Positions 51,161 to 61,524 of a stretch of 64,000 nt of DNA are shown here, piece by piece. The DNA comes from Apostichopus japonicus (Eukaryota; Echinodermata; Holothuroidea; Aspidochirotida; Stichopodidae). The notes beneath the pieces are model-generated. The model searched no databases and had not been told where the DNA came from. It worked only from the letters and a program-made list of their open reading frames with translations. Each line of letters starts with the position of its first letter. Position 1 is the stretch's first letter. The stretch covers positions 42,723,611 to 42,787,610 of the forward strand of contig NC_092576.1 of the NCBI RefSeq assembly GCF_037975245.1, written 5' to 3'. Made by a program: the position numbers and the translations under genes.

Positions 51161-54149
51161 AGTCATTGCTCTCGAAATGTGAGCCTTTTTTGATTATGAC
51201 TGTAAAAATTATATCATATTAATCATTGTTAATCATTGAGATTGTTAAATTGATGACCAAACCTATTTTATAGCCCTTTTTTTTTTTAACTTTCTATGTC
51301 AAAATTGCTACATTGTGCCTCAAATTACATCACACTCCCTTTGCTAATACAGATTTGCGCGTAAGGATCCATTGTTCTACCTTGTAATATATCCTTTAGT
51401 TTAACTTACAATGAGGGGAAGAAGATTACTTCTGTACCCCCATCGTAGATACATGAATATGCATCCCTAGAGATACAACTGCTGGATATAGACAATAATC
51501 CCACAGTAAAAGAAACTACGATCGTTATTACTGTCTTTTCTTCAAAGTGTGTTATTCACAATTGCAAAGTTGATATCATGGCGCTGATTTTTTTGAGTAG
51601 TTGTATTTCATAGTTTCAACTGGATGTTAAGGATATCTCAGTGAATAAGTTTCGTAAACTTCTATTTAAAAGATGCCGTAACTTTATTAAGAAGGGAGAT
51701 GTTTCACGCGGTCATATGATATTTCTTTTCAAGTATCATTTTGTCACCTGACACGTAAGTGAAAGTTTTCCGTTTTTATATTGTGTTTTAACCGAGCACG
51801 GTAATTTGCATATGTATTCAACTTTCACGTACTTTCATTCCAATGATACCTATAGATGTATTTAATCCTTTATCCTATGGTCAGACCGAGTACAGGGTCG
51901 GAATGCCTGACCTACACGAGGTAAGTGTAAAATAAAAGGGTACATTTTTGGCGCGTTTCTTCGCTTACAGCTTCGTGCACGGAGAAACGACGGACCTCAA
52001 CCAGATTAACTGCAGGTTAGTTTGCGTTAGTCGGGTTACTGTGTGTTTCTGCAGTTATATTGGGTTAGTGTTAGAATTATTGAATTGTCGACTGCAATAT
52101 TATGAATTATCGCAGAATCTATCGATCAACGCACTCTTACAAATTTTGTGTTGATATGTGTATACAACACTTGTGTAAGTTCTCAATTACACATAATTGT
52201 GTAATAGGAACACAACAAATATGTAGCTCGGGCGTCCAAAGAATATAATTTTGTAAACAGATCATTTTATTTAATATATATATAATAGCTATAAATATAT
52301 ATTTTTATGTTAAATTAAATATTTGAACACTAAATTTAATGAATTGACTGAAGAATTGTGAACATTTTGCAGAAAATATTATTGTTATTCCTTGAGATAA
52401 TTACCAATGAAAGCACTCTGGCCAATAACCGTCTTTAGCGGGACCGCCTAAACCTACGCACAATATCCACGTACAATGTACGTACGTACAGTTTAATAAT
52501 ACTACTAGTATATTAGAAAACATAAATACAATCTTTTATGACGTTAATTGAACTGCACGTGAGAAATAGCTTACATCTCGACACGAACATGTAACGATCA
52601 AGTTTACAACGAAATATAGTGGATGACTTCGTCAGTAGCAAATTAGAAGAATGCGTCTGGATTTGCCTGCATGCAATTTTTTAAGGTATGAAAATCTTAC
52701 CTAGACAAGTAAGGGCCTAGCTTAGGACTCGTACCAGTCTAGGCCTTGAAGTTCCTAGTAAGGAGTATAGTGCAGTGAAGGTGTAACAATTATAATACAC
52801 GTCTAAATACCCTGGCGACCTAGCACATCCGACACTTCACTCGTAAAATGAGAAGGCCTATAATACGTGTGAAGTTGATCACCGATAAGCCGTTTCAAGT
52901 TGTGTATGTGTTCGGCTTATCATATTTTTTTTCTAGCCTACGCAAAATGTGTACACTAAGCTACATTTCTGTAGACTAGGCCTAACGTTTTGCCTAAGTT
53001 GATTATAACAGTGTGGGCTTGCCTATACTTGACTTAAAGTGTTAGGCTAGCCTTTAAATTATTTTTGAATCTGAAATGTTCCTGTGGTGTGAGGCTAGGG
53101 CAAATAAACAAAGATAGCATGAACAATGTATAAGTATACTGTCCAGAGAAAGGTGACAGAATTTTAATGAACATCATCATATAATTAAACTCCACAATAG
53201 AAAACATACAATGATTTGCATAGTAGTGTTGTAACTAGCACTTAGCAGTAAATATTGATATGTTATATTAACAAAAGCTGCTGATATCAAAGTATCCCTT
53301 GGAAGATTGCTCATGATGTTAGTTAAAGATTTGATTATTACCAATAATCCATTGTTTTAGTATTGTTTATGTAATTGACTCCTTATTTCCAGATTCAACA
53401 GGACTTAAACCCACTGCTTCCTACAAAGCAAAACAAACTATATGCTGTATGGGAGATAAAGAGCAATACAGTTCTGGAGTGATCTAATCAAGAGGCGAGT
53501 AGTTGGAAGAAAGACTTAAACTTGTCGTTAATACTTTCAGAGGTAATAACAATTTTAAGCATGTGTTATGAAACATTTTGCCTGGCTTTGATAATCAAAT
53601 GAGTCTTCTTTGCGAGTTCCTGCTTGCAAGAGCATCTAAGATACATACATTCATACAAACATTATAATCACCTAAATCATTGAACATGATATTTCTGTTT
53701 TTTTTACCAGGAAACAACAGAACTCTCTATAAAACTCCATTTTCGATTTTTATTTCTGGCAGGAACTTAATCAAGTAGCAGTTGCACCCATACTTTTTAC
53801 CAAGTTTCTAACTATCTGCTATTTTGTAAGAGAGTCTGCCATTTAAAATCATCGAATGGCCCTAGCAACAGATCCTTTGGTTGCACAGATATATTCTGAG
53901 GTCATCTCTGAGTTGAATTACATATTTTAGCATAGAAAACATAACCCTAAAGGCTTTCAAGGAATGATATTTAGTTTGACATTGTGTGTTTATTAACACA
54001 TTAGCATAACTATGGGTAAAACCAAATTACACCTGAGTTGTGTTGAGCTTAAAACATTAGAGTGGTAACGTTTACACAAGTGTTGTGTTACCTGTTTTGA
54101 CACATGATTGTGTTACTTCTACACATACGAGTGGTAAGCTTTACACAAC

Positions 54150-54465
54150 TGTAATGTTATTGAATATGCATTCACATGTACGTGTACAAACGATGCACTA
54201 CATTATATAATCTGCACCTGTATGCTAATGAGCTGTGTATTTGCATATTGATATATAAGTTAAAGCATGCCGTCTGCTCGTCCTTGTTCACCCTGTCTCT
54301 CCATCTGTCAACAAGTAACCTTGGACATATCGTCCTATATATCTGTCCTGTACAGCATGATGTAACGCAATAAATAATTACATGTTATATGTTAATACTC
54401 TACGTCGACTGTGTTCTACTTGATTGTTTGAAAGAACTCATATACCTAAACAAGGAAACATGACA
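54150..54465 (+). repeat. 5' LTR of the Gypsy element
   Basis: 316 bp, TGTAATG to ATGACA. It contains a TATA-like ATATATAAG (54251-54259), a plausible promoter, and AATAAA (54369-54374), a plausible polyadenylation signal. Confidence 0.95.
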
Positions 54466-54481
54466 TGGTGGCAACGAACGG
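54466..54481 (+). promoter_or_regulatory. Primer-binding site of the Gypsy element
   Basis: TGGTGGCAACGAACGG starts immediately after the 5' LTR. TGG complements the CCA end of a tRNA, the usual minus-strand primer. I did not identify which tRNA. Confidence 0.75.
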
Positions 54482-55391
54482 AAAGCAGTCCATAGAAATA
54501 GACAGTCGCTAAGGCACGAAAGTCTTCGAAGCACGTTGGAGCATGGAGTTAAAAACCATGGTTGGATTAAGCTACAATATACAGTAAGTCCGCCGCTGGG
54601 AAGACAGGGTGCAAGCCACGAGGCGAACGTGTAACAAAAAACGCCATTTCAGTTATATTCAGTTCGACCGGACTTATATTTATTTTATCAGTGGAAGCTT
54701 GCCATATACTACGTTAAACAACAGTACTGGCATACCATCAGAATCTAGAAGTCATGCTATTTATTCCAATTAATACTTGTATTGTGCTGAGTGTATAACA
54801 TCAGCCTAAAGAACAATCAACATTCCAGACCATTGCCTATGGCTTATATGCGATGCAGGAGCACGTCCACGCATTATTACTAAATAAGAAGTACGAACAG
54901 GCAACGATGTACCGTCTGTGAGGAGAGCGCAGCATATTCCTTTAGCGGAATTGGCTACTACAGTTCTGGGCTCGTCATTGGAAGGTCTTCCAGTTTCCAT
55001 ACGTTGAAAGTGTAGTGATATCCACCGTATGCAGTGTGTGCTGTACAAGGTGCAAAACTTGTTTCTGGTCCAGTCTGCTTGCTGTCGGAGTACAACCTCA
55101 ACGTTAATGGGTGCAGCGGGTGACCTGAACTGACGGAGTTCCCAACAGATACTCTCCATGAACTAAGACGAGTTTGTATGACTATCGTAAAATTATTTCA
55201 TGTACTATATTGTTGCATACCTGGTAAACAAACCTGGTGAGTGTTACGTAACATTAAGCCAAGCTCGTACAAGGTACAGTAGCCTAAGCTTGTAAGTTGT
55301 AGTAATGTATATTATATAGTGCTACTGCTAGTGTGCTGGAAATTGTTAAATTCTAATCTAGTTGTTAGTATCCAAATACGTTGTTACCAAA
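54482..55391 (+). other. Untranslated leader of the Gypsy element
   Basis: About 0.9 kb between the primer-binding site and the likely gag start. An antisense frame (55159-54806) has no recognisable domain and is probably chance. Confidence 0.6.
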
Positions 55392-58300
55392 ATGGGGGAT
55401 TCGTATGTTGTGTCTCCACCAACATTTGATTGGAACTCAAGTGACTTACCAACATCATTTCGAAATTTCAAAAAGCATTGCCGCCTAATGTTTGATGGCC
55501 CCATGGCACAATCTGCTAAATCAGGCAAGATACAAGTCACATATGTACTATTGTGGTTGGGCCAGCAGGGTATTAACATTTTTGATACATGGAATGTTAC
55601 AGACACACAACGTGAAAGTTGTGATGAAATTTTCACGCTGTTTGCGAAACACTTTGAACCAAAGACAAATTATCGGCTAAGCAGGTTCCAACTTCAAAGA
55701 TTCAGACAAACGCCTTCTGAAAATGTTGATGAATTCATAACCCGCTGCCGAATCCAGGGTAGTCAATGTAAATTTAACCCAACTGAGCTTGAAATTAGAC
55801 TGATTGAACAGCTAATAATTGGCACATCACACACGAAGGTGCAGCAAATTCTGTTAGGCAAAGATGAAACCTTAAAGTTGGATGATGCTTTAGATGTAGC
55901 AAGAACCTTCGAGGCTACAAGGACACATATGGAAGCATTAAATGCACCCTCTATCTCTGTAGATTATGTGCACAAGGGTCGTACCAAAGTCCATCCTGGA
56001 AATACCCAGAAGTGTGTTAGGTGTGGACTAAATTATCCACACAGGGGAAAGTGTCCGGCCGAAGGGACAAATTGTAATTATTGTGGAAAGCCAAACCATT
56101 GGGAATCCGTATGTAGACAAAAGAAACGTAATGGAAAGGGTGATCATCCAAAAAGGGGAAGAGGCAGTCTTAAACCTCGTAAGCTCCAAGATGAGCGACA
56201 TGTAAACGGTTTGACAAATGCACATGTAAACCAGAGTGATTCTCGTCTGAACCGAGGTGCCGAAAACCTTTGTTTTGATTCAGTATATATTTACAATATA
56301 AATGGTCCTCAGAAAATAGCTGATAATCAAGCTGTTGTCAACCTGAACATAGTTATAGGTGATCAGCCAGCCACACTAAAGGCCAAAGTTGATACTGGTG
56401 CCGAAGGGAATGTATTGCCGTTGCGTATATTTAGACAAATGTATCCTCATTGTATTGATAAAAGTGGTAATCCACTGCCCAGATCTACTAAACCTATCGA
56501 AACCATGGTCATGGCTTACAATGATAGCATCATACGTCATTTCGGTACTCATACCCTAAAATGCGAGTTTCGTAATAGAACTATAGAAACTGAATTTTAT
56601 GTTGCTGATGTCAAAGGTCCAGCTATTTTGGGATTAAACTCATCCCTAATATTGAAGTTAGTTACCTTGCATTGTGGAGTGTCTGTTGATACCACTAAAA
56701 TTGACACTGCAGATGACTTAAGAAAGTTATACCCTGATAGATTTGAAGGGATTGGTAAATTAGAAGGGAACTACCATATTGTTATAAACACAGATGTTTC
56801 ACCGGTAATTCATGCTGCTCGTAGATGCCCAATACAAATAATCGATGATGTCAAGAAAGAGTTAGATGACATGGAGAAACTAGGTGTAATTGAGTCTGTA
56901 ACAGAGCCAACTGATTGGGTCTCTAGTGTAGTTTACTCCCAAAAAGCCAATGGGAAGTGGCGTGTATGCCTAGACCCCAAAGACTTAAACTCTGCCATTA
57001 AACGTACTTACCATAAAACTCCAACATTGGAGGAAATTACTCATAGGCTTGCACACAGTATCGTATTCTCCAAATTGGATGCTAGACATGGGTATTGGTC
57101 TATCATGTTGGATAAAGAATCCAGTTTCCTAACCACTTTTAATAGTCCCTTTGGACGGTATAGGTTTAAAAGACTGCCATTCGGCTTGTCTGTTAGTCAG
57201 GACATATTCCAGGCAAAGATGGATCAAATTTTGGAATTATGTCCAGGTACGTTTGGAATTTCTGATGACATAGGTGTGTATGGCAAAACAGAGGAGGAAC
57301 ATGATCAAAATCTCCACAGGCTCATGAAAGTGGCAAGAGAGAAGGGACTTGTGTTCAATTACGAGAAGTGTGAAATCAAGAAGCCAAGTATTAAATTTTT
57401 TGGATCAATTTATGACTCACAAGGTGTGCACCAAGACCCTGAAAAGGTTAAGGCTATAGAAAAAATTGAAGCCCCAAGCAACAAGAAAGAGCTTCAAGAA
57501 TTTATGGGTATAGCCACGTACATGTCACCATTTGTTCCAAACCTTTCCACTTGCTCTTCACCATTAAGGTCCTTACTGAAGGCCGATACGGAGTTCCATT
57601 GGACAAACTCCCATAATCAATCCTTTAACCAGATAAAGGAACTAATTAGAAAGCAAGTGATTTTGGCATATTTTGATCCCAATAAGGAAAGTGTCATTGA
57701 AGTGGATGCATCCATGAAAGGAATTGGATGTGTGTTATTGCAAGATTCTAAACCAGTTTATTTTGCATCAAAAGCCCTAACTGAAACCGAACAAAGGTAT
57801 GCCAACATAGAACGTGAAATGCTGGCAGTTGTATATGCATGTGAAAGGTTTCACACCTATATTTATGGGAAATCTTTCATTGTCAAAAGTGACCACAAGC
57901 CACTTGAAATGATAAAACTGAAGAACTTAGGTGCAGCACCACCTAGATTACAGAGGTTGTTATTAAGATTACAAGGTTATGACATGAAGATTCAGTTTAA
58001 ACCTGGAAAGGACATGCTTATAGCTGATGCACTGTCTAGGTTGAGTCCACTAGAGGAAGGTCCAGTAGAAAAACAACATGTTACTGTTAACTTTGTTCAA
58101 TTCTCTGATGAGAAAATTACGTCACTTCATAGTGAAACTAAGTCAGACCCAGAGTTAAACGTCTTGAAAGACATTATATTAAATGGGTGGCCTGCAAAGC
58201 GCCGTGAAGTCCCGAAAGTGATCCATAAATACTGGTCACTTAGAGATGAACTTACGATCGAGAATGGTCTTATCATGAAAGGTGACAGAATAATTATTCC

Positions 58301-59393
58301 ACCAACCATGCAGTCTGAAATACTCGAAAAAATTCATACTGGGTACCAAGGAGTTGTAAAATGTCAGCTTAGAGCCAAAACATGTGTTTATTGGGTTAAT
58401 ATCAATAAGGATATCGAGGAGATGGTTAGAGTGTGTGTTCATTGCCAGGAACATGGTAATTCCCAGGCCTCAGAACCACTAGAACAACCAGAACTCCCAA
58501 CTAGACCGTGGCAAGTGATTGGGACAGACTTGTTTTATGTTAGTGGAAATGAGTACCTATTACTTGCTGACTACTATTCTAAATTCTTTATTGTTAAGTC
58601 CATACCTAAAGGCAAATCTACTAGTAACACAGTAATTGATATGTGCAAAAGTGTGTTTTCAGAATATGGTATACCTGAAAAGCTAGTATCTGACAATGGA
58701 AGTCAATACTCAAGCCAAAGCTTTAAGGATTTTGCAAAACAATGGAACTTTAGTCATATTACCTCGAGTCCTAGGTATCCTCAGTCTAATGGTTTCATAG
58801 AGAGACAAGTCCAAATCGTAAAAAACACGATGGTCAAGGCAAAGCAGACAAATACAGATGTTTATCTAGCCTTATTATGTCTTAGAGCAACGCCTGTAGA
58901 CAGTAAAATACCGTCTCCAGCAGAATTACTGCTCAATCGTAAGGTGAAATCTAATCTTCCTGTCAGAGTACAAAATAAGAATGTTGATCGTGATTCAATT
59001 TTTGAGCGTATGCAGGATAGGCAAGACACACAGAAATTCTATCATGATAAAACAGCAAAACCTTTGAGTCCGTTGGTTCCCGGACAAAGTGTATATGTAC
59101 AAGACCAAAGTTCAGGCAAATGGACCCCAGGTACATTACTAAAGCAAAGACATGAACCACGATCGTATGAAATTCAAACCAACGCGGGCGGAATCCTGAG
59201 GAGGAATAGGAAACATTTAAAGGATGGGGAAAAGGTTCTACCCCAGTCAGAGATTATAACCGATAACTCTGACCCCAGTTCAGAAATAGAAAATATTCTG
59301 GCACCAGAACTAGAAGGTCCAGACCCACAGGAAGATGTTTATGTTACTAGGTCTGGTCGGAGAGTAAAGAAGAGAATAATGTTGGATTTATAA
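55362..59393 (+). CDS. gag-pol: Gypsy gag-pol polyprotein (gag, protease, RT, RNase H, integrase in one frame)
   Basis: A single uninterrupted 1343-codon frame. The Met at 55392 (MGDSYVV) may be the true start. Gag occupies about residues 1-280 and ends in two CCHC-like knuckles (CVRCGLNYPHRGKC and CNYCGKPNHWESVC, about 216-250). An aspartic protease has VDTGAEGNVLP (about 344). The reverse transcriptase has FSKLDARHGYW (about 570) and ISDDIGVYG (about 632). RNase H has EVDAS (about 780), IEREM and KSDHKPLE. Integrase shows the catalytic triad in GTDLF, SDNGSQY and GFIERQ, with 35 residues between the second Asp and the Glu. The integrase zinc finger reads IHTGYQG, with Tyr where the second His is usual. 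A GPY/F-like end (KWTPG, then RRNRKHL) follows. No frameshift separates gag from pol and no envelope gene is present. Confidence 0.96.
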   Translation: MLVSKYVVTKMGDSYVVSPPTFDWNSSDLPTSFRNFKKHCRLMFDGPMAQSAKSGKIQVTYVLLWLGQQGINIFDTWNVTDTQRESCDEIFTLFAKHFEPKTNYRLSRFQLQRFRQTPSENVDEFITRCRIQGSQCKFNPTELEIRLIEQLIIGTSHTKVQQILLGKDETLKLDDALDVARTFEATRTHMEALNAPSISVDYVHKGRTKVHPGNTQKCVRCGLNYPHRGKCPAEGTNCNYCGKPNHWESVCRQKKRNGKGDHPKRGRGSLKPRKLQDERHVNGLTNAHVNQSDSRLNRGAENLCFDSVYIYNINGPQKIADNQAVVNLNIVIGDQPATLKAKVDTGAEGNVLPLRIFRQMYPHCIDKSGNPLPRSTKPIETMVMAYNDSIIRHFGTHTLKCEFRNRTIETEFYVADVKGPAILGLNSSLILKLVTLHCGVSVDTTKIDTADDLRKLYPDRFEGIGKLEGNYHIVINTDVSPVIHAARRCPIQIIDDVKKELDDMEKLGVIESVTEPTDWVSSVVYSQKANGKWRVCLDPKDLNSAIKRTYHKTPTLEEITHRLAHSIVFSKLDARHGYWSIMLDKESSFLTTFNSPFGRYRFKRLPFGLSVSQDIFQAKMDQILELCPGTFGISDDIGVYGKTEEEHDQNLHRLMKVAREKGLVFNYEKCEIKKPSIKFFGSIYDSQGVHQDPEKVKAIEKIEAPSNKKELQEFMGIATYMSPFVPNLSTCSSPLRSLLKADTEFHWTNSHNQSFNQIKELIRKQVILAYFDPNKESVIEVDASMKGIGCVLLQDSKPVYFASKALTETEQRYANIEREMLAVVYACERFHTYIYGKSFIVKSDHKPLEMIKLKNLGAAPPRLQRLLLRLQGYDMKIQFKPGKDMLIADALSRLSPLEEGPVEKQHVTVNFVQFSDEKITSLHSETKSDPELNVLKDIILNGWPAKRREVPKVIHKYWSLRDELTIENGLIMKGDRIIIPPTMQSEILEKIHTGYQGVVKCQLRAKTCVYWVNINKDIEEMVRVCVHCQEHGNSQASEPLEQPELPTRPWQVIGTDLFYVSGNEYLLLADYYSKFFIVKSIPKGKSTSNTVIDMCKSVFSEYGIPEKLVSDNGSQYSSQSFKDFAKQWNFSHITSSPRYPQSNGFIERQVQIVKNTMVKAKQTNTDVYLALLCLRATPVDSKIPSPAELLLNRKVKSNLPVRVQNKNVDRDSIFERMQDRQDTQKFYHDKTAKPLSPLVPGQSVYVQDQSSGKWTPGTLLKQRHEPRSYEIQTNAGGILRRNRKHLKDGEKVLPQSEIITDNSDPSSEIENILAPELEGPDPQEDVYVTRSGRRVKKRIMLDL

Positions 59394-59508
59394 ATTCTAC
59401 AAGCTGTGTAGTATTGTTGCGAAATACTACCAGACACTTGCACAAGGCCCTTGTAATTATTAAGAAAGTTTAATTGATTTGTAGCCTTTCTAAGACTCCC
59501 AACTTATT

Positions 59509-59521
59509 AAAGAAAGGGGGA
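59509..59521 (+). promoter_or_regulatory. Polypurine tract of the Gypsy element
   Basis: AAAGAAAGGGGGA directly abuts the 3' LTR, the expected plus-strand primer position. Confidence 0.85.
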
Positions 59522-59837
59522 TGTAATGTTATTGAATATGCATTCACATGTACGTGTGCAAACGATGCACTACATTATATAATCTGCACCTGTATGCTAA
59601 TGAGCTGTGTATTTGCATATTGATATATAAGTTAAAGCATGCCGTCTGCTCGTCCTTGTTCACCCTGTCTCTCCATCTGTCAACAAGTAACCTTGGACAT
59701 ATCGTCCTATATATCTGTCCTGTACAGCATGATGTAACGCAATAAATAATTACATGTTATATGTTAATACTCTACGTCGACTGTGTTCTACTTGATTGTT
59801 TGAAAGAACTCATATACCTAAACAAGGAAACATGACA
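59522..59837 (+). repeat. 3' LTR of the Gypsy element
   Basis: 316 bp, identical to the 5' LTR except for one base. AATAAA lies at 59741-59746. Confidence 0.95.
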
Positions 59838-61392
59838 ACAACTCAAGTGTAATTTGTTTTTACACATGGTTGTGTTATTTATTGCTTTACAACGTTTGTT
59901 ATGTGCACAATGTACGCAGCTGTTGTTTAAGTTTTTAAATATTTTTGTTTTAATTTCTTTTCAGAGTGCGTAGAGAAGTAAATTAAGCTCTTTTATTTTC
60001 ACCATATGGACACTGCTTAGCCGTGATACTATTTCACGTAGTTTGCATAGCTTGGGCTCATGCATGGAAGCACATAGACTTTGTTATATCGTGAAGACAC
60101 TCTACAGTATAAAGGCCGATTTGAGAATTGTTCTCCGTCCCGCCACGGGTGATGAACACATTGCAAGAAAATGGGATACTAAAGAAAAGAAGGGAGAAGC
60201 GAACCTGCTTGCAAATTAGAACAAACAGGACAAAAGTATCGAATTTTATTTATCCGTACGGGATGTCAGCTAGTCTTGGCCAAGTCGTTTGGGCTGTTAT
60301 TTTTCTCGTGTGCAAACTGTACATGCCTCAAAGTCCGTTCCTGCCGGCCAGGAACGTGCTTGCCCGCTGTACATGGCCAAGGATCTGTCTGATACAACCT
60401 AGTATCAATCTAAAGCGTTTCAGCGAGCGTTCTCTGGGCAGTACAGCAAATAGATACAAGAAAACAGTTTTGTGAAAAAAAGGTTCACTAGGCTGTTCAT
60501 ACTAGGGTTTTAACAAGACTAGATGTCAGCATACATGAACAGCATTCAAGGCAAGCTTATTCAGCTTCAGCAAACTGTATTCAACCGGCGCAATCTCTGC
60601 TTCATAGCACTCCAAGAAACAAAGATTCAAAGTTAAACGAAGGACTGGACAGGAAACGAAACGCCACAGCATCGAGTAACTGCTGAAGAACTGCACCTTA
60701 CACTGTAACACCCAATGTGTTGAGATAACTTAAACAATTAGAGGTAACTTGCTGCAGAGACAGTTTAAAATTGATTCAACTACGCTCATTTCAAGTTATT
60801 TTAATTTGGATAAGTTTACACAACTAGAAATTGTATGTATAGGTAGCAAGAAATTGTATGTATAGGTAGCAAAAAAACAGTTTGCATATATAACTCTCAC
60901 ATGTTAATTTTCCACCAATCAGAGTATACGTGTAATAGTTAATAATCTCTAAATATGACAACCGTTTATATATGATTTTAACCAGTGGATCTAGGAACCC
61001 AGGCAAAGGTAAGTGAAATTTAAATGTAAGGATTTGGTACAAAATAAATGCAATAACATATTAATATTGGTAATCATTGCTCTAAAATGTTTCTACGCCA
61101 CAAAGAATGGCTATCATACAGAAGCATTAGGGTAATAATAAACCCACTCAAGCTTTCCATTCCTTAACGAAATATAGAAACCACATAAAACAATGTTACC
61201 TCTTGTGTTAGCAATGGTCATTAATTAGTCCTCTTCAAAATATATATTATGAATAGCAAGATAAAGAAATGGATACTCCATACAATATGTATCATTAATT
61301 TCAAAATGTGTAAACTAATTTAATTGTGTAGTAGAACTAGATAAACGAACAAAATAAAACGAAACAGTTGATGAAAGTCATAGTAATGTATA

Positions 61393-61436
61393 TTCAAACG
61401 TTTTCGAAGATTTCACATCTTCCTCGTCAGGAAATA
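61393..61436 (-). ncRNA. Hammerhead-ribozyme-like core of the Penelope-like element
   Basis: On the minus strand, CTGACGA (61430-61424) is followed by a hairpin (GAAGAT, loop GTGA, ATCTTC), then GAAA (61405-61402) and the self-complementary AAACGTTT (61403-61396). This order matches the conserved hammerhead core (CUGANGA, stem II, GAAA, short stem III). Penelope-like elements are known to carry such ribozymes in their terminal repeats. Only about three base pairs of stem I next to the core are obvious, and stem II needs one unpaired G, so catalytic activity is uncertain. Confidence 0.6.
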
Positions 61437-61524
61437 GATAATAAGAAAATCGCTTATGTATAGTGCATACGAAAATTGTAGTAGTATTAATGATGACTAT
61501 GCGTGTTCAAAGATATAGGAGGTT

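Larger units (their letters stand above)
54145..59842 (+). mobile_element. Complete Ty3/Gypsy LTR retrotransposon with target-site duplication
   Basis: The element spans 54150-59837 (5688 bp), flanked by ACAAC at 54145-54149 and 59838-59842. The left copy of the segmental duplication (about 2835-2855) preserves the empty site with a single ACAAC. The two 316-bp LTRs begin TG and end CA and differ at one position that I can see (A or G near 54180/59552). A primer-binding site and a polypurine tract are in the expected places. Together with the uninterrupted gag-pol frame this indicates a very recent insertion and a possibly active element. It is probably of the Mag/SURL-type lineage, which is known in echinoderms, but that assignment is inference. 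Confidence 0.95.
51206..61331. repeat. Right copy of the ~6-kb direct segmental duplication, interrupted by a Gypsy element
   Basis: Matches 1-6195 in the same orientation. It is split by the retrotransposon at 54150-59837, with the match resuming at 59838. It lacks the ~1-kb block and the hAT-like element of the left copy, and has about 80 extra bases near 53570-53660. The match stops about 61331, where the Penelope-like element begins, so the duplication could continue beyond that insertion outside the window. Confidence 0.9.

Noticed and set aside
54176-54373. 65-codon frame present in both LTRs
   Set aside because: It is repeated because the LTRs are repeated. It has no domain and overlaps the expected promoter and polyadenylation signals.
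54806-55159. 117-codon antisense frame in the Gypsy leader
   Set aside because: No domain, no relative in the window and no promoter context. Probably chance.
57250-57280. ISDD instead of the usual Y-x-D-D in the Gypsy reverse transcriptase
   Set aside because: The two catalytic aspartates are present, and residues other than Tyr at this place are common in related Gypsy elements, so it is not evidence of inactivity.
60128-60475. 115-codon plus-strand frame with a diverged relative at 3121-3438
   Set aside because: The similarity is explained by the segmental duplication. There is no recognisable domain, and the two frames differ by small indels as non-coding DNA would.
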